A DNA stretch of 64,000 nt from assembly GCA_020635815.1 (NCBI GenBank), contig JACJZB010000004.1:248001-312000 (forward strand). The letters are read 5' to 3'. Shown here piece after piece: positions 46,023-54,787 of the stretch (positions are counted from its first letter, which is position 1; the number at the start of each line of letters is the position of its first letter). This DNA comes from Flavobacteriales bacterium. GTDB taxonomy: Bacteria; Bacteroidota; Bacteroidia; Flavobacteriales_E; Vicingaceae. The position numbers were made by a program, and so were the translations under genes. A model generated the notes under the pieces. It saw only the letters and a list, made by a program, of their open reading frames with translations. It did no database searches and was not told where the DNA came from.

Positions 46023-46062
46023 AAAGAGGCTGTCTTGGATTTTTTATAGACAGCCTCTTTAT
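46023..46062 (-). terminator. Terminator after the 46071-47294 T9SS gene
   Basis: AAAGAGGCTGTCT (46023-46035) pairs with AGACAGCCTCTTT (46048-46060). On the minus strand it follows the stop by 10 bp and leads into an AT-rich tail. Confidence 0.75.
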
Positions 46063-46070
46063 TGAAAGAC

Positions 46071-47294
46071 TTACTGTTTAACTATTTTAAAAGTTGATGT
46101 AACATTGCTATCACTAATAATTTTTACAAAGTAAATTCCTGTATTTAAAGAAGTAGTAGGAACAACATGAAGATTTTGATTGATAACATTGTCTTGTAGG
46201 ACCAATTTTCCAGCAACATCATAAACGTTAATCGTAGTATTTTTACTTACCCCTGATATATTTAGAGTGTTTTGAACAGGATTTGGATAAAGTTGAATAT
46301 TGTTGTTGTTTAATTCGTTAATTCCAGTACAAATATCAACAACTCCTGTTGCTTGCTCAAGACAAGTAGTTTTCCATCCCACATTATAAGTTACTAATGT
46401 TACAGTATATGTTTGGCTTGTAGTATAATTATGGGTTGGATTTTCATTGTATGTGGTTGGACTTCCGTCTCCAAAGTCGTAAACGTATGAAGTATCAGTT
46501 GCTCCTAAGTAAGCAAATTGATTATACATCGCATCGTTAATGATAGGAGAGGAAGTGTTGGTAAACGAAACATTACCGCCACCAACTGATAAACAATCGT
46601 TAATTGTAAAGCTAGCATCTATATCGTAAGAAACTATTGGATATACAAGAAAATCTGCATCTAAAGCATAATTGGATGAATTGTTCCAATTTCCTAAAAC
46701 ATTAAGCCCCCACAGCCATTCTTGCCCACCATCGCTATTGTTATAATTAGAGATTACTACTCCTAATAGATTAGTAGAATAGTTTCTTACCACAATTACA
46801 TAAGGTTGATTTACAACTATAGGAGAATCAAATACAACATCTTTTTTTAATGCTGATAAATTCCCTCCTCCAAAAGTAGTGTCAATAGCAATTGTGTCGC
46901 TAACTAATGCAGTGCCATTGGGTAATTTTAATCCATCGGCTAAATAAACTTCTACAACAGCATCTATGGTTGTTCCATTATCGGTAGAATCTGCTTTATA
47001 TGCGTAAAATGAAAACCCGTGAATGGTAATATCTTGTGGAGCTGTAAAATATTGAGAGATTCCTTCTGGGGCAGATGAAGATCCGGCATAAACTCCAACT
47101 GAAACTACTCCTGTTGCTTTTGCTTCGGTGTAACTTATGGTGTCAACAGAGCAGGAGGCTTTAGAACTGGTGTTGTAGGTTATATTAGTTTTATCAAACT
47201 TAATAGGTTGATCAATAATTATGGGTTGATTGTTTTGAGAATAAACTGACAAAGAGACTCCGCCAATAAATAAAAAAGATACTAGTTTTTTCAT
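46071..47294 (-). CDS. PKD-containing secreted protein with T9SS type A sorting domain
   Basis: This 407-residue protein has a signal peptide (VYS|QN at about 19/20) and an N-terminal beta-sandwich (about 55-225; DITIHGFSFYAYKADSTDNG) resembling carbohydrate-binding modules. A PKD domain (about 240-310; YVYDFGDGSPTTYNENPTHNYTT) and the T9SS-A tail (about 330-407; IQLYPNPVQNTLNI, NVYDVAGKLVLQD, TGIYFVKI) follow. The enzymatic or binding role is unknown. It is monocistronic, ending in a strong hairpin. Confidence 0.85.
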   Translation of the reverse strand: MKKLVSFLFIGGVSLSVYSQNNQPIIIDQPIKFDKTNITYNTSSKASCSVDTISYTEAKATGVVSVGVYAGSSSAPEGISQYFTAPQDITIHGFSFYAYKADSTDNGTTIDAVVEVYLADGLKLPNGTALVSDTIAIDTTFGGGNLSALKKDVVFDSPIVVNQPYVIVVRNYSTNLLGVVISNYNNSDGGQEWLWGLNVLGNWNNSSNYALDADFLVYPIVSYDIDASFTINDCLSVGGGNVSFTNTSSPIINDAMYNQFAYLGATDTSYVYDFGDGSPTTYNENPTHNYTTSQTYTVTLVTYNVGWKTTCLEQATGVVDICTGINELNNNNIQLYPNPVQNTLNISGVSKNTTINVYDVAGKLVLQDNVINQNLHVVPTTSLNTGIYFVKIISDSNVTSTFKIVKQ

Positions 47295-47551
47295 GGTTTT
47301 AGTTTTAAGATTTATGTTTAATATTTTTTTGATAAAAAGATTAATAATAAGTTGTTATAAATTTTCGTTGTAAAATTATAAAAGAGATGAAAGCAGGTGG
47401 CATGGATAGTGTACTAATACATGAATTAATACAATATTATATTTATAAGGAAAAGAGAGTATATTAGCAGGCAATAAAATAGGGTGCGTTCTCAGAAGAA
47501 GCTTACACTTTTAGTTCTAAAATTTATAGAATGGATGATAAGGATGTAAAC
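47295..47551. other. AT-rich intergenic stretch between T9SS genes
   Basis: With the following hairpin this 311-bp gap (47295-47605) holds no ORF, tRNA or repeat other than that hairpin. It presumably contains the promoter of the 46071-47294 gene, but no TTG/TAnnTTTG pair with proper spacing was found. Confidence 0.5.
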
Positions 47552-47587
47552 AAAAAAATCCCATTGAAGTTAATCAATGGGATTTTA
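47552..47587 (-). terminator. Terminator after the 47606 T9SS gene, CCCATTG family copy 2
   Basis: ATCCCATTG/CAATGGGAT stem with AAGTTAAT loop, 18 bp downstream (minus strand) of the 47606 stop and followed on that strand by a T run. Confidence 0.8.
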
Positions 47588-47605
47588 AGTGAAATCTAAA
47601 CCTAA

Positions 47606-48994
47606 TTATTGTTTTACAACCTTATAAACTTTGTTTGAATTTTTTTCGTTGATTCTTAACAAGTAAATACCTTGACTTTCGTGTGTTAAATCAACTTCAA
47701 TGCTGCTTGTATTTGCGTTGCTTACTCGTTTAACAATTCTTCCCTCTAAGGTTGTTATTGTGTAATCTACACTTCCTTTAGTGTTAGTTAAGTTTATTGT
47801 AAAAAGTCCATTTGTTGGGTTAGGATATACTGCTATTTGCTTGTTATCTTCTTCAATCACCCCAACATTTAAAACACTATAACATATTGAAGTATCAACA
47901 CAATTTCCTTCAGTTATTTCAACAGAGTATGATCCATTTACTGATGGAGTAAAACTTTGATTTGTTTCTCCAACAACATAACTTCCTAAATTACAATCAA
48001 TCCATTGATATGAAGCGGTACTATTATTAGAAGTTAATAATGATCCTGATTGGATTACAGAATTATCCATTGATGTTGTTGGTGCTACTATTATGTTGTC
48101 AAAATTACATACAACAGAAGTATTGGGATTTGTATGAGATAATGCAACATGTGTAACATTTGAAATAGGATATCTAAATCCGAAATTTTGCATAACTAAT
48201 TGACCATTTACATACAAATCTGAACGGTGATTAACCCAGTCAATATTTACATGTTCTATTTGATACCATGCATTATTGTTTGCGGGATAATTAATGGTGT
48301 TAGACCCTATTATACGTAAGTAGCTTTGATAGAAATTAACATAATATAAATTTCCTAGATATGATAAGTCTGTATTTCCAATTGATATGGTTCCAGAAGG
48401 AGATGTAACAGTATTGGTTTTAATTTGATAAGAAATATAGGTAGGATTTGAGGCAGAAAAATAGTACCGCATACCTTCATTTGTATTAAGAGTCCCGCTT
48501 GAATTAACATCAGTATTGCTAGATTCGATTGAGTAATTTCCACTACCGGGATTAACACTTGAGAATGTAAATTTATTCACATCTCCTATCCATCTATCAG
48601 ATAAGGGAGTAGACTCAAAATCTTCATCCATTATCTTACAAATGCCATCTATTGTTTGATTACTGATTGTTAATGTTTGGGTGTCGAATATACCTGAACC
48701 ATCGTTAGCAACACATTTTGCTATCACGGTTCCATTTGCAATAGCTGTAACCAATCCTGTACTAGGGTTAATTGAAGCAATTCCAAGAGTGTTAATAATA
48801 CTCCATGTAACGCTTTGGTCAGCTGCATTTGAAGGGGCAACACCATAATATAATTGTTTTGTTCCTCCAGGAGTATCTATTTCATAACCATTAAAGGTTG
48901 TAATTATTAATGAGGTTACTAATTGACCAAAAGAATGATTAACAATACTTAAAGAGAATAATAGAGATAAAAAAATTTGTTTAGAATATTTCAT
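47606..48994 (-). CDS. Ig-like and LamG-like secreted protein with T9SS type A sorting domain
   Basis: The 462-residue protein has a signal peptide (SFG|QL) and a BIG2-like domain (about 20-100; SLIITTFNGYEIDTPGG, INPSTGLVTAIANGTVIAKCVA). A LamG-like jelly-roll domain (about 110-300; DEDFESTPLSDRWIGD, WYQIEHVNIDWVNHRSDLYVNG, FDNIIVA) and the T9SS-A tail (about 380-462; IAVYPNPTNGLFTINL, QGIYLLRI) follow. The jelly-roll resembles the one inside the giant M4 protease at 57039. An ATG three codons upstream (49003) is an alternative start. Ligand unknown. Confidence 0.85.
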   Translation of the reverse strand: MKYSKQIFLSLLFSLSIVNHSFGQLVTSLIITTFNGYEIDTPGGTKQLYYGVAPSNAADQSVTWSIINTLGIASINPSTGLVTAIANGTVIAKCVANDGSGIFDTQTLTISNQTIDGICKIMDEDFESTPLSDRWIGDVNKFTFSSVNPGSGNYSIESSNTDVNSSGTLNTNEGMRYYFSASNPTYISYQIKTNTVTSPSGTISIGNTDLSYLGNLYYVNFYQSYLRIIGSNTINYPANNNAWYQIEHVNIDWVNHRSDLYVNGQLVMQNFGFRYPISNVTHVALSHTNPNTSVVCNFDNIIVAPTTSMDNSVIQSGSLLTSNNSTASYQWIDCNLGSYVVGETNQSFTPSVNGSYSVEITEGNCVDTSICYSVLNVGVIEEDNKQIAVYPNPTNGLFTINLTNTKGSVDYTITTLEGRIVKRVSNANTSSIEVDLTHESQGIYLLRINEKNSNKVYKVVKQ

Positions 48995-49389
48995 GGTTAT
49001 CATTTTAGAATGAGATAATTATTTTTTAAAAAAGTATTCCAAAGTAGAACTTTTTTCAATCAGTTACACTAATAGGTCTATTTTTCTAGTAAGCGGTCGG
49101 TTTTTTCGAATGAGCGGTAAAAAAATGGTGGTTTTTTATTAGAAAGATTCCGGATAATTTTTAGTCCTCAAAATTTCCGGAATGACGTTCTTGGTGAGAA
49201 AAGTCTCCTCCTTGTAGGAGATATAGAGGTGGTAAAAAGCTGTTTTGTAGTAAATCCACCCCTAACCTCCCGAAATAACCCTTCGATAAACTCAGGGTGA
49301 CATTATTCGGGATAGGCTCTCCAAAGAGGGGAATAAAAAATCCCATTGAAATTAATCAATGGGATTTTTAAAATTTGAGTGAGCTATTT
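48995..49389. repeat. Intergenic stretch with relics of low-complexity Bacteroidota repeats
   Basis: The gap has no gene. From about 49158 to 49333 it contains patchwork words: CTCCTCC/GGAGATATAGAGG, CCACCCCTAACCTCCC, CCCTTCGATAAACTCAGGGTGAC and CAAAGAGGGGAAT. The AAAGAGGGG word also occurs, on the other strand, at the left edge of the DUF559 insertion in tsaB. A 61-codon ORF here is made of these repeats and is not a gene. Confidence 0.6.
49335..49369 (-). terminator. Terminator after frr, CCCATTG family copy 3
   Basis: ATCCCATTG/CAATGGGAT stem with an AAATTAAT loop and a T run on the minus strand, 21 bp beyond the frr stop. Confidence 0.8.
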
Positions 49390-49953
49390 TTAAATAGTCA
49401 TGATGTCTTTTTCTTTCCTTTCTATTAAAGCATCAATTTTAGCAATGTAGGTGTCTGTTAGTTTTTGAACACTAGTTTCTGCATCTTTACTCATATCGTC
49501 ACTTAATCCGTCAGTATTCAATTTTTTTATTTCATCGTTTGCATCTTTACGAGCATTTCTTACCCCAACTTTAGCGTGTTCTCCTTCGGCTTTTGCTTGT
49601 TTTGTTAAATCTTTTCTACGTTCTTCGGTAAGCATAGGCACATTAATTAAAATGCTTTCCCCATTATTTTGTGGGTTTAACCCCAAATTTGAGTTGATAA
49701 TAGCGGTTTCAATAGCTTGCGTCATACTCTTTTCCCATGGCTGAATAGAGATTGTTCTACCGTCTAAGGTATTAACGTTAGCAACTTGAGCTAATGGTGT
49801 CATAGAACCATAATAGTCAACCATAACACTGCTTAACATCATAGGGCTAGCCTTTCCAGCACGTATTTTTTGTAATTGTTTTTCTAAATGTTCTAAAGCT
49901 GCTCCCATCGCTTCTTTAGCTGAGTCAAGTATAAATTGTACTTCTTCGTTCAT
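49390..49953 (-). CDS. frr: Ribosome recycling factor
   Basis: Frr, with EF-G, splits post-termination ribosomes. The 187-residue protein shows the three-helix-bundle family pattern: LEKQLQKIRAGKASPMMLSSVMVDYYGS, PLAQVANVNTLDGRTISIQPWE, IETAIINSNLGLNPQNNGE and PMLTEERRKDLTKQAKAEGE, with a C-terminal charged helix. It follows pyrH by 31 bp, completing the conserved rplM-rpsI-rpsB-tsf-pyrH-frr order. Confidence 0.97.
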   Translation of the reverse strand: MNEEVQFILDSAKEAMGAALEHLEKQLQKIRAGKASPMMLSSVMVDYYGSMTPLAQVANVNTLDGRTISIQPWEKSMTQAIETAIINSNLGLNPQNNGESILINVPMLTEERRKDLTKQAKAEGEHAKVGVRNARKDANDEIKKLNTDGLSDDMSKDAETSVQKLTDTYIAKIDALIERKEKDIMTI

Positions 49954-49984
49954 AATGATAAATTTTTATCAAAAATAACTAAAA

Positions 49985-50695
49985 TTATAATTGTACCACA
50001 GTTCCTATTTGTTCTTGTTGTGCGATAACCTTTTTCAAGTTGCCAGGGGTATCCATATCAAAAACAATAATTGGTAAGTCGTTTTCTTTACATAAAGTAA
50101 AAGCAGTCATATCCATTACATTTAGTCCTTTTTCATAAACTTCATCAAAAGTAATGGAGTTGTATTTTGTTGCTGTTGCATCTTTTTCAGGATCGGCGGT
50201 ATAAATACCATCTACACGAGTTCCTTTTAAAATTACATCAGCCTCAATTTCTATCGCTCTTAAACTTGCAGCTGTATCTGTTGTAAAATAGGGGTTTCCT
50301 GTTCCAGCCCCAAAAATTACTACTCGTCCTTTTTCTAAATGGCGAACAGCTTTTCTTTTAATATAAGGTTCGGCAACTTCTTTCATTTCAATTGCTGTTT
50401 GCAATCTTGTTTTTACATCAACTGCTTCTAATGCAGATTGTAAAGCCATTCCGTTAATTACAGTCGCTAACATTCCCATATAGTCGCCTTGGGTTCTTTC
50501 CATTCCACCTTCTTCGGCTTGTATTCCTCTAAAAATGTTTCCACCACCAATTACGATAGCAACTTCTACACCTTGATTAACTATTTCTTTTATCTCTTTT
50601 GCGTATTCATTTAATCGGTTATTGTCAATTCCAAATTGTTTGTTTCCCATTAATGACTCTCCGCTGAGTTTTAGTAGAATTCTTTTATACGCCAT
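49985..50695 (-). CDS. pyrH: UMP kinase
   Basis: PyrH phosphorylates UMP to UDP in the amino-acid kinase fold. The 236-residue sequence has YKRILLKLSGESLMG, VAIVIGGGNIFRG, RTQGDYMGMLATVINGMALQ, GAGTGNPYFTTDTAASLRA and KGTRVDGIYTADPEKD. The terminator between tsf and pyrH and a 69-bp gap suggest that pyrH-frr may have its own promoter. Confidence 0.97.
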   Translation of the reverse strand: MAYKRILLKLSGESLMGNKQFGIDNNRLNEYAKEIKEIVNQGVEVAIVIGGGNIFRGIQAEEGGMERTQGDYMGMLATVINGMALQSALEAVDVKTRLQTAIEMKEVAEPYIKRKAVRHLEKGRVVIFGAGTGNPYFTTDTAASLRAIEIEADVILKGTRVDGIYTADPEKDATATKYNSITFDEVYEKGLNVMDMTAFTLCKENDLPIIVFDMDTPGNLKKVIAQQEQIGTVVQL

Positions 50696-50717
50696 ACTTT
50701 TAGTTTAATTTTTGGGC

Positions 50718-50750
50718 AAAAAAAAGAGAGAATTTAAATTCTCTCTTTTT
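50718..50750 (-). terminator. Terminator between tsf and pyrH
   Basis: AAAAAGAGAGAATTT pairs perfectly with its complement and yields a T run on the minus strand, 15 bp after the tsf stop. Confidence 0.8.
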
Positions 50751-50764
50751 AATAATTAAATATG

Positions 50765-51601
50765 TTATCCTAACATTATTCGCTTAAAGCCTGTAACGGT
50801 TAATCCGTTTTCCACTTCAGCTAATGCTTGGCTTACTGACTTTTTGTTGTCTCTTAAAGAAGGTTGGTTTAATAAGGTATTTTCTTTTAAGAATTTTTTT
50901 ACTTTACCTTCAGCAATTTTTTCAAGCATTTCAGCAGGTTTCCCTTCAGCTAAAGCTTGTTCTTTACCTACTTCCATTTCTCTAGCAATAACTTCTGTAT
51001 CTACTTGGTCTTCGCTTAATGCGATAGGAGCCATAGCTGCAACTTGCATTGCAACTTGTTTTCCTGCATCTGCAACTGCTTCACCACCTTTGTTTAAACC
51101 AACGATAGAAGCTAATTTATTTCCTGGGTGATTATAAGCAACGACGTGCTCAGCTTCTACTATCTCAATTGCAGAAACATCAATTTTTTCACCAATTACA
51201 CCAGTTTGTTCGATAATTTTATCTCCAATTGTTAAACCGTTTCCGTTGTAACTTAATGCTTTAACTGCATCAACGCTAGTAGCATTGTTTTCAATAGCCA
51301 AGTCTAAAATTGTATTTGCAAATTTACCAAAATCGGCATTTTGAGCTACGAAATCAGTTTCGCAGTTAACAACTACCATAACAGCTTTTTTACCATCTGC
51401 TGTAGTTTTTGCTATCACTAAACCTTCGTTAGCATCTCTATCACCTCTGTTAGCTGCAACTTTTTGTCCTTTTGCTCTTAATAAATCGATGGCTTTTTCG
51501 AAATCGCCATCAGCTTCTACTAAGGCTTTTTTGCAGTCCATCATTCCTGCACCTGTTTGTTTACGTAATTTGTTTACGTCTGCTGCTGTAATGTTTGACA
51601 T
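50765..51601 (-). CDS. tsf: Translation elongation factor Ts
   Basis: EF-Ts is the nucleotide exchange factor of EF-Tu. The 278-residue protein has the N-terminal UBA-like domain ITAADVNKLRKQTGAGMMDCKKAL, the core motif VVVNCETDFVAQN, and HVVAYNHPGNKLASIVGL. It follows rpsB by 27 bp. The C-terminal half contains VKKFLKENTLLNQPSL before the terminal strand, as expected. Confidence 0.97.
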   Translation of the reverse strand: MSNITAADVNKLRKQTGAGMMDCKKALVEADGDFEKAIDLLRAKGQKVAANRGDRDANEGLVIAKTTADGKKAVMVVVNCETDFVAQNADFGKFANTILDLAIENNATSVDAVKALSYNGNGLTIGDKIIEQTGVIGEKIDVSAIEIVEAEHVVAYNHPGNKLASIVGLNKGGEAVADAGKQVAMQVAAMAPIALSEDQVDTEVIAREMEVGKEQALAEGKPAEMLEKIAEGKVKKFLKENTLLNQPSLRDNKKSVSQALAEVENGLTVTGFKRIMLG

Positions 51602-51628
51602 TTTTATCTTTTATTTAATAAGAATGAA

Positions 51629-52402
51629 TTAATCTTTTTTTTCTGTTTCTGCTACTTCTTCAACTTTCGCTTCAGCTTTAGGAGCTTTTTCAGTCTTCAC
51701 TTTTTCCCTTTCTTGTTTTCTTTCTGCTAATCCTTCTGAAATAGTACCACAAACAAGGTCAAGAATTTTTTCGATAGATTTAGAAGCATCGTCATTTGCT
51801 GGGATTGGGAAATCTACTAATGTAGGATCTGAATTTGTATCAACGATAGCAAATGTTGGGATACCTAATTTTTTTGCTTCCGCAATTGCGATGTGTTCTT
51901 TCATAATATCAACTACAAAAATGGCAGCTGGTAATCTTGTTAAATCAGCAATAGAACCTAAGTTTCTTTCTAATTTCTCTCTTTGACGAGCAATTTGTAA
52001 ACGCTCTCTTTTTGATAATGTAGCCATTGTACCATCTTCACCCATCTTATCGATAGTAGCCATTTTTCTAACAGCTTTTCTAATGGTAACAAAGTTTGTT
52101 AACATACCTCCTGGCCATCTTTCAGTTACGTAAGGCATGTTAATATTTTTCACTTTTTCAGCAACAATGTCTTTAGCTTGTTTTTTAGTAGCTACAAACA
52201 TTATTTTTTTACCTGATTTTGCAATTTGACTAAGAGCAGCAGAAGCTTCTTCTAATTTTGCTGCCGTTTTATGTAAGTCGATAATGTGAATACCATTACG
52301 CTCCATAAAAATGTAAGGAGCCATTTTAGGGTTCCACTTTCTTTTTAGGTGACCAAAATGTACACCCGCTTCTAGTAATTCTTGAAAATTTACTTTTGAC
52401 AT
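51629..52402 (-). CDS. rpsB: 30S ribosomal protein S2
   Basis: This 257-residue S2 has the family segments LLEAGVHFGHLKRKWNPKMAPYIF, MFVATKKQAKDIV, YVTERWPGGMLTNF and GIPTFAIVDTNSDPTLVDFPIPANDDA. It ends in a Lys/Glu/Ala-rich tail (about 225-257), a common extension in Bacteroidota. It is 113 bp downstream of rpsI, a gap without a clear promoter match but possibly carrying an autoregulatory leader. Confidence 0.98.
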   Translation of the reverse strand: MSKVNFQELLEAGVHFGHLKRKWNPKMAPYIFMERNGIHIIDLHKTAAKLEEASAALSQIAKSGKKIMFVATKKQAKDIVAEKVKNINMPYVTERWPGGMLTNFVTIRKAVRKMATIDKMGEDGTMATLSKRERLQIARQREKLERNLGSIADLTRLPAAIFVVDIMKEHIAIAEAKKLGIPTFAIVDTNSDPTLVDFPIPANDDASKSIEKILDLVCGTISEGLAERKQEREKVKTEKAPKAEAKVEEVAETEKKD

Positions 52403-52515
52403 TTGTTTATTGTTTACATTCTTTAATAACTCAATTTTTGTAGTAGGGCATACGCCATCTCAAAAATTTAGATACTAAACAATAGGTTATAAAATTCGGC
52501 TTAATGCCAAATATC

Positions 52516-52902
52516 TTAACGTTTACTAAATTGAAATTTCTTACGAGCTTTAGGCTGTCCTGGTTTTTTACGTTCAACCATTCTAGGATCTCTCGTTAAT
52601 AAGCTTTCTGGCTTTAACAAAGGTTTGTTTTCTTCGTTAATTTTAACCAATGCTCTAGCAATTGCATGTCTAACAGCTTCTGCTTGACCATTAATTCCAC
52701 CGCCATATACATTTACTTTTACGTCAAATGTATCTTTAGTTTCAGTAGCAACAAATGCTTGTTGTACTTTACCTTGTAATATTGATGTAGGAAAAAATAC
52801 TTTGTAGTCTTTTTTGTTAACTGTAATGTTTCCTTTTCCTTTAGAAAGGTAAACTCTAGCTACAGCCGTTTTTCTTCTTCCCGTTGCGTTAGTTACTTCC
52901 AT
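52516..52902 (-). CDS. rpsI: 30S ribosomal protein S9
   Basis: The 128-residue S9 begins TNATGRRKTAVARVYLSKGKG and ends with DPRMVERKKPGQPKARKKFQFSKR, the tail that reaches the decoding-site tRNA. It follows rplM with five bases between the genes. Confidence 0.98.
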   Translation of the reverse strand: MEVTNATGRRKTAVARVYLSKGKGNITVNKKDYKVFFPTSILQGKVQQAFVATETKDTFDVKVNVYGGGINGQAEAVRHAIARALVKINEENKPLLKPESLLTRDPRMVERKKPGQPKARKKFQFSKR

Positions 52903-52907
52903 GCTTA

Positions 52908-53363
52908 TTATTTAATCTCAGTTAATTTTAATGTTTGTGGTTTTTGAGCTTCATGTGGATGCTCTGCACCAGCATATACAAATAAGTTTTTGTACATTGC
53001 TCTACCTAATTTATTTTTTGGTAACATCCCTTTCACTGCTTTTTCAACCATATGAATAGGTTTTTTTGCCATCACTTCTTTTGCAGTAGCACTTTTTTGC
53101 CCACCAGGATATTCAGAATAAGTAATATACTTTTTATCTTCCCACTTGTTACCTGTAAGGTTAATGTGTTCTGCGTTAATAACGATAACGTTATCACCAC
53201 AATCTACATGAGGAGTGAAATTTGTCTTGTGCTTACCTCTTATAAGGTTTGCAACTTTACTTCCTAGTCTTCCTAGTGTTTCGTCTTTAGCATCTATTAA
53301 TACCCAGTTTTTGTTAACTGTAGCACTATTTGCTGAAATTGTTTTGTAACTTAATGTGTCCAC
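52908..53363 (-). CDS. rplM: 50S ribosomal protein L13
   Basis: The 151-residue L13 has NWVLIDAKDETLGRLGSKVANLIRGKHK, FTPHVDCGDNVIVINA and EKAVKGMLPKNKLGRAMYKNLFVYAGAEHPHEAQ. The rplM-rpsI pair is universal in bacteria. A matching Bacteroidota promoter is found about 55 bp upstream. Confidence 0.98.
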   Translation of the reverse strand: MDTLSYKTISANSATVNKNWVLIDAKDETLGRLGSKVANLIRGKHKTNFTPHVDCGDNVIVINAEHINLTGNKWEDKKYITYSEYPGGQKSATAKEVMAKKPIHMVEKAVKGMLPKNKLGRAMYKNLFVYAGAEHPHEAQKPQTLKLTEIK

Positions 53364-53416
53364 GTAAATATACTTTTAATCAATCAGTTATTACATTATA
53401 CCCTAAATTGGGGCTG

Positions 53417-53447
53417 CGAATTTATGACTATTTTTTTAATACACCAA
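53417..53447 (-). promoter_or_regulatory. Candidate promoter of the rplM-rpsI unit
   Basis: Read on the minus strand, TTG (53447-53445) is followed after 20 bp by TAAATTCG (53424-53417), one mismatch from TAnnTTTG. The predicted leader to the rplM ATG is about 45 nt. Confidence 0.45.
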
Positions 53448-53562
53448 CATTATTAACAATTTATTTGTTAATAATTGTATAAAATAAAATAGAGAAGAGA
53501 TAAAATGAAAAACTCCTTAATGTTATTTTAAGAAGTTTTTAATATCGAAGAAGAGTAAAAGC

Positions 53563-53742
53563 TTATTTTAAAGCTCCTGTTTCTTGTGCTTTTTTATTGT
53601 ATTTTTTTTGTAGGTTAAGCCAATAAAGTAATCCAACAAAACCTAAAACAATAAAAATATAGTTTGGTAAATTTTCAAGCTTTTCAAAAACTCCAAAAAA
53701 TGCGTAAGATATATCGCCTAACCAGTAAATAAAATCAGTCAT
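53563..53742 (-). CDS. DUF6341 family small membrane protein
   Basis: The 59-residue protein, counted from the second ATG (TDFIYWLGDISYAFFGVFE), has one clear membrane segment (NYIFIVLGFVGLLYWLNL) and a basic C-terminus. Two Met codons further upstream would add 7 residues. It matches the small DUF6341 membrane proteins that in Flavobacteriales lie next to a DUF6427 gene, here divergently oriented 82 bp away. Function unknown. Confidence 0.75.
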   Translation of the reverse strand: MTDFIYWLGDISYAFFGVFEKLENLPNYIFIVLGFVGLLYWLNLQKKYNKKAQETGALK

Positions 53743-53824
53743 AGTGTTAATTTTAAACAACAAATTTATAACTTATCTTTAATTAACAAAACAAAAAAAG
53801 AACTTATTTAATTAATATTACAAA

Positions 53825-54787
53825 ATGTTACTCGAAATATTTAAATCTAACAAAAGTATAGTTGGAGTATTAGTCGTAATACTTTCAGTTGTGTTGTGGA
53901 TTCCAGGGTTTTTTATTTCTCATGAAACTATTTTAGCAACACCTATTGTTAATTTTAACGGGATAGACTTCTTATTTGCTCCAAGGTGGTTAAATGTATT
54001 ATTAACAACTTTATTAATAAGTGGACAAGCTATTTATTTAAATTTTATTGTAAGTGAAAATAAGCTATTTAAATCCAATTCATTTTTGGTGGCACTATTT
54101 TATGTACTTCTTAATGGTGCTGGATTAGTTCTTTTCTCTCTAAATTTAATTTTGGTAGTTAATACTTTTGTGTTATTGCTAATACATCAATTATTTAAGT
54201 TATACAACTTACAACAAGCTACTACAACATTATTTAATTTAGGTTTTTTTGTTGGTATAGCTACGGTACTTTATAATCCCTTAATTGTTTTATTACCACT
54301 TGCTTTTTTTGGTATTGCTTATGTTAGAACTCCTAAAGGGAAAGATTTTTTAATTTTGTTAATAGGACTTTTAGTTCCTTTTATTTATTGGTTAACTTAT
54401 TTGTATTTAACCAATCAACTTATAACAATTATAGACAATTACGTACTTTTCCATACGGATAAGGCTGATAAAGCAATTGCTACGAATTATTATTTTTTAG
54501 GCTTTATAAGTCTTCTTTCTGTTTTAGCTGTATTGAACTTAGTTTTAACAATAGGGAGAAATGTAGTTAAAACCAGAAAATTATTAATGATGGTGCTATT
54601 ACTGTTAGGAGTATGCTCGGTTACTTATTTTTTTAGTACTCAGAATTATCGTGTTACTTACCTAATATTAACTGTACCAGTGGCCATTGTTTTAGCTAAT
54701 TTTTTTACTTCGATTAAAAAAAGGATAATTGGAGAATTAATTTTTATGCTATTAATAGCAACAATATTGTTTGATTACTTTTTGTAA
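53825..54787 (+). CDS. DUF6427 family polytopic membrane protein
   Basis: This 320-residue inner-membrane protein has about 9-10 hydrophobic helices, for example SIVGVLVVILSVVLWIPGFF, FLVALFYVLLNGAGLVLFS and IGELIFMLLIATILFDYFL. It is Leu/Ile/Phe-rich with few charges and matches the DUF6427 family usually paired with DUF6341. No function is established. Its 3' end overlaps the convergent nadD gene by 13 bp. Confidence 0.85.
   Translation: MLLEIFKSNKSIVGVLVVILSVVLWIPGFFISHETILATPIVNFNGIDFLFAPRWLNVLLTTLLISGQAIYLNFIVSENKLFKSNSFLVALFYVLLNGAGLVLFSLNLILVVNTFVLLLIHQLFKLYNLQQATTTLFNLGFFVGIATVLYNPLIVLLPLAFFGIAYVRTPKGKDFLILLIGLLVPFIYWLTYLYLTNQLITIIDNYVLFHTDKADKAIATNYYFLGFISLLSVLAVLNLVLTIGRNVVKTRKLLMMVLLLLGVCSVTYFFSTQNYRVTYLILTVPVAIVLANFFTSIKKRIIGELIFMLLIATILFDYFL

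Noticed and set aside
49161..49346. 61-codon minus-strand ORF near frr
   Set aside because: Its translation consists of repeat-derived words (VTLSLSKGYFGRLG, FSHQERHSGNFED) and it spans the terminator hairpin; there is no signal, start context or family resemblance.
52403..52515. Possible regulatory leader between rpsI and rpsB
   Set aside because: The gap is AT-rich with no stable hairpin or known S2 leader consensus that could be identified by eye.
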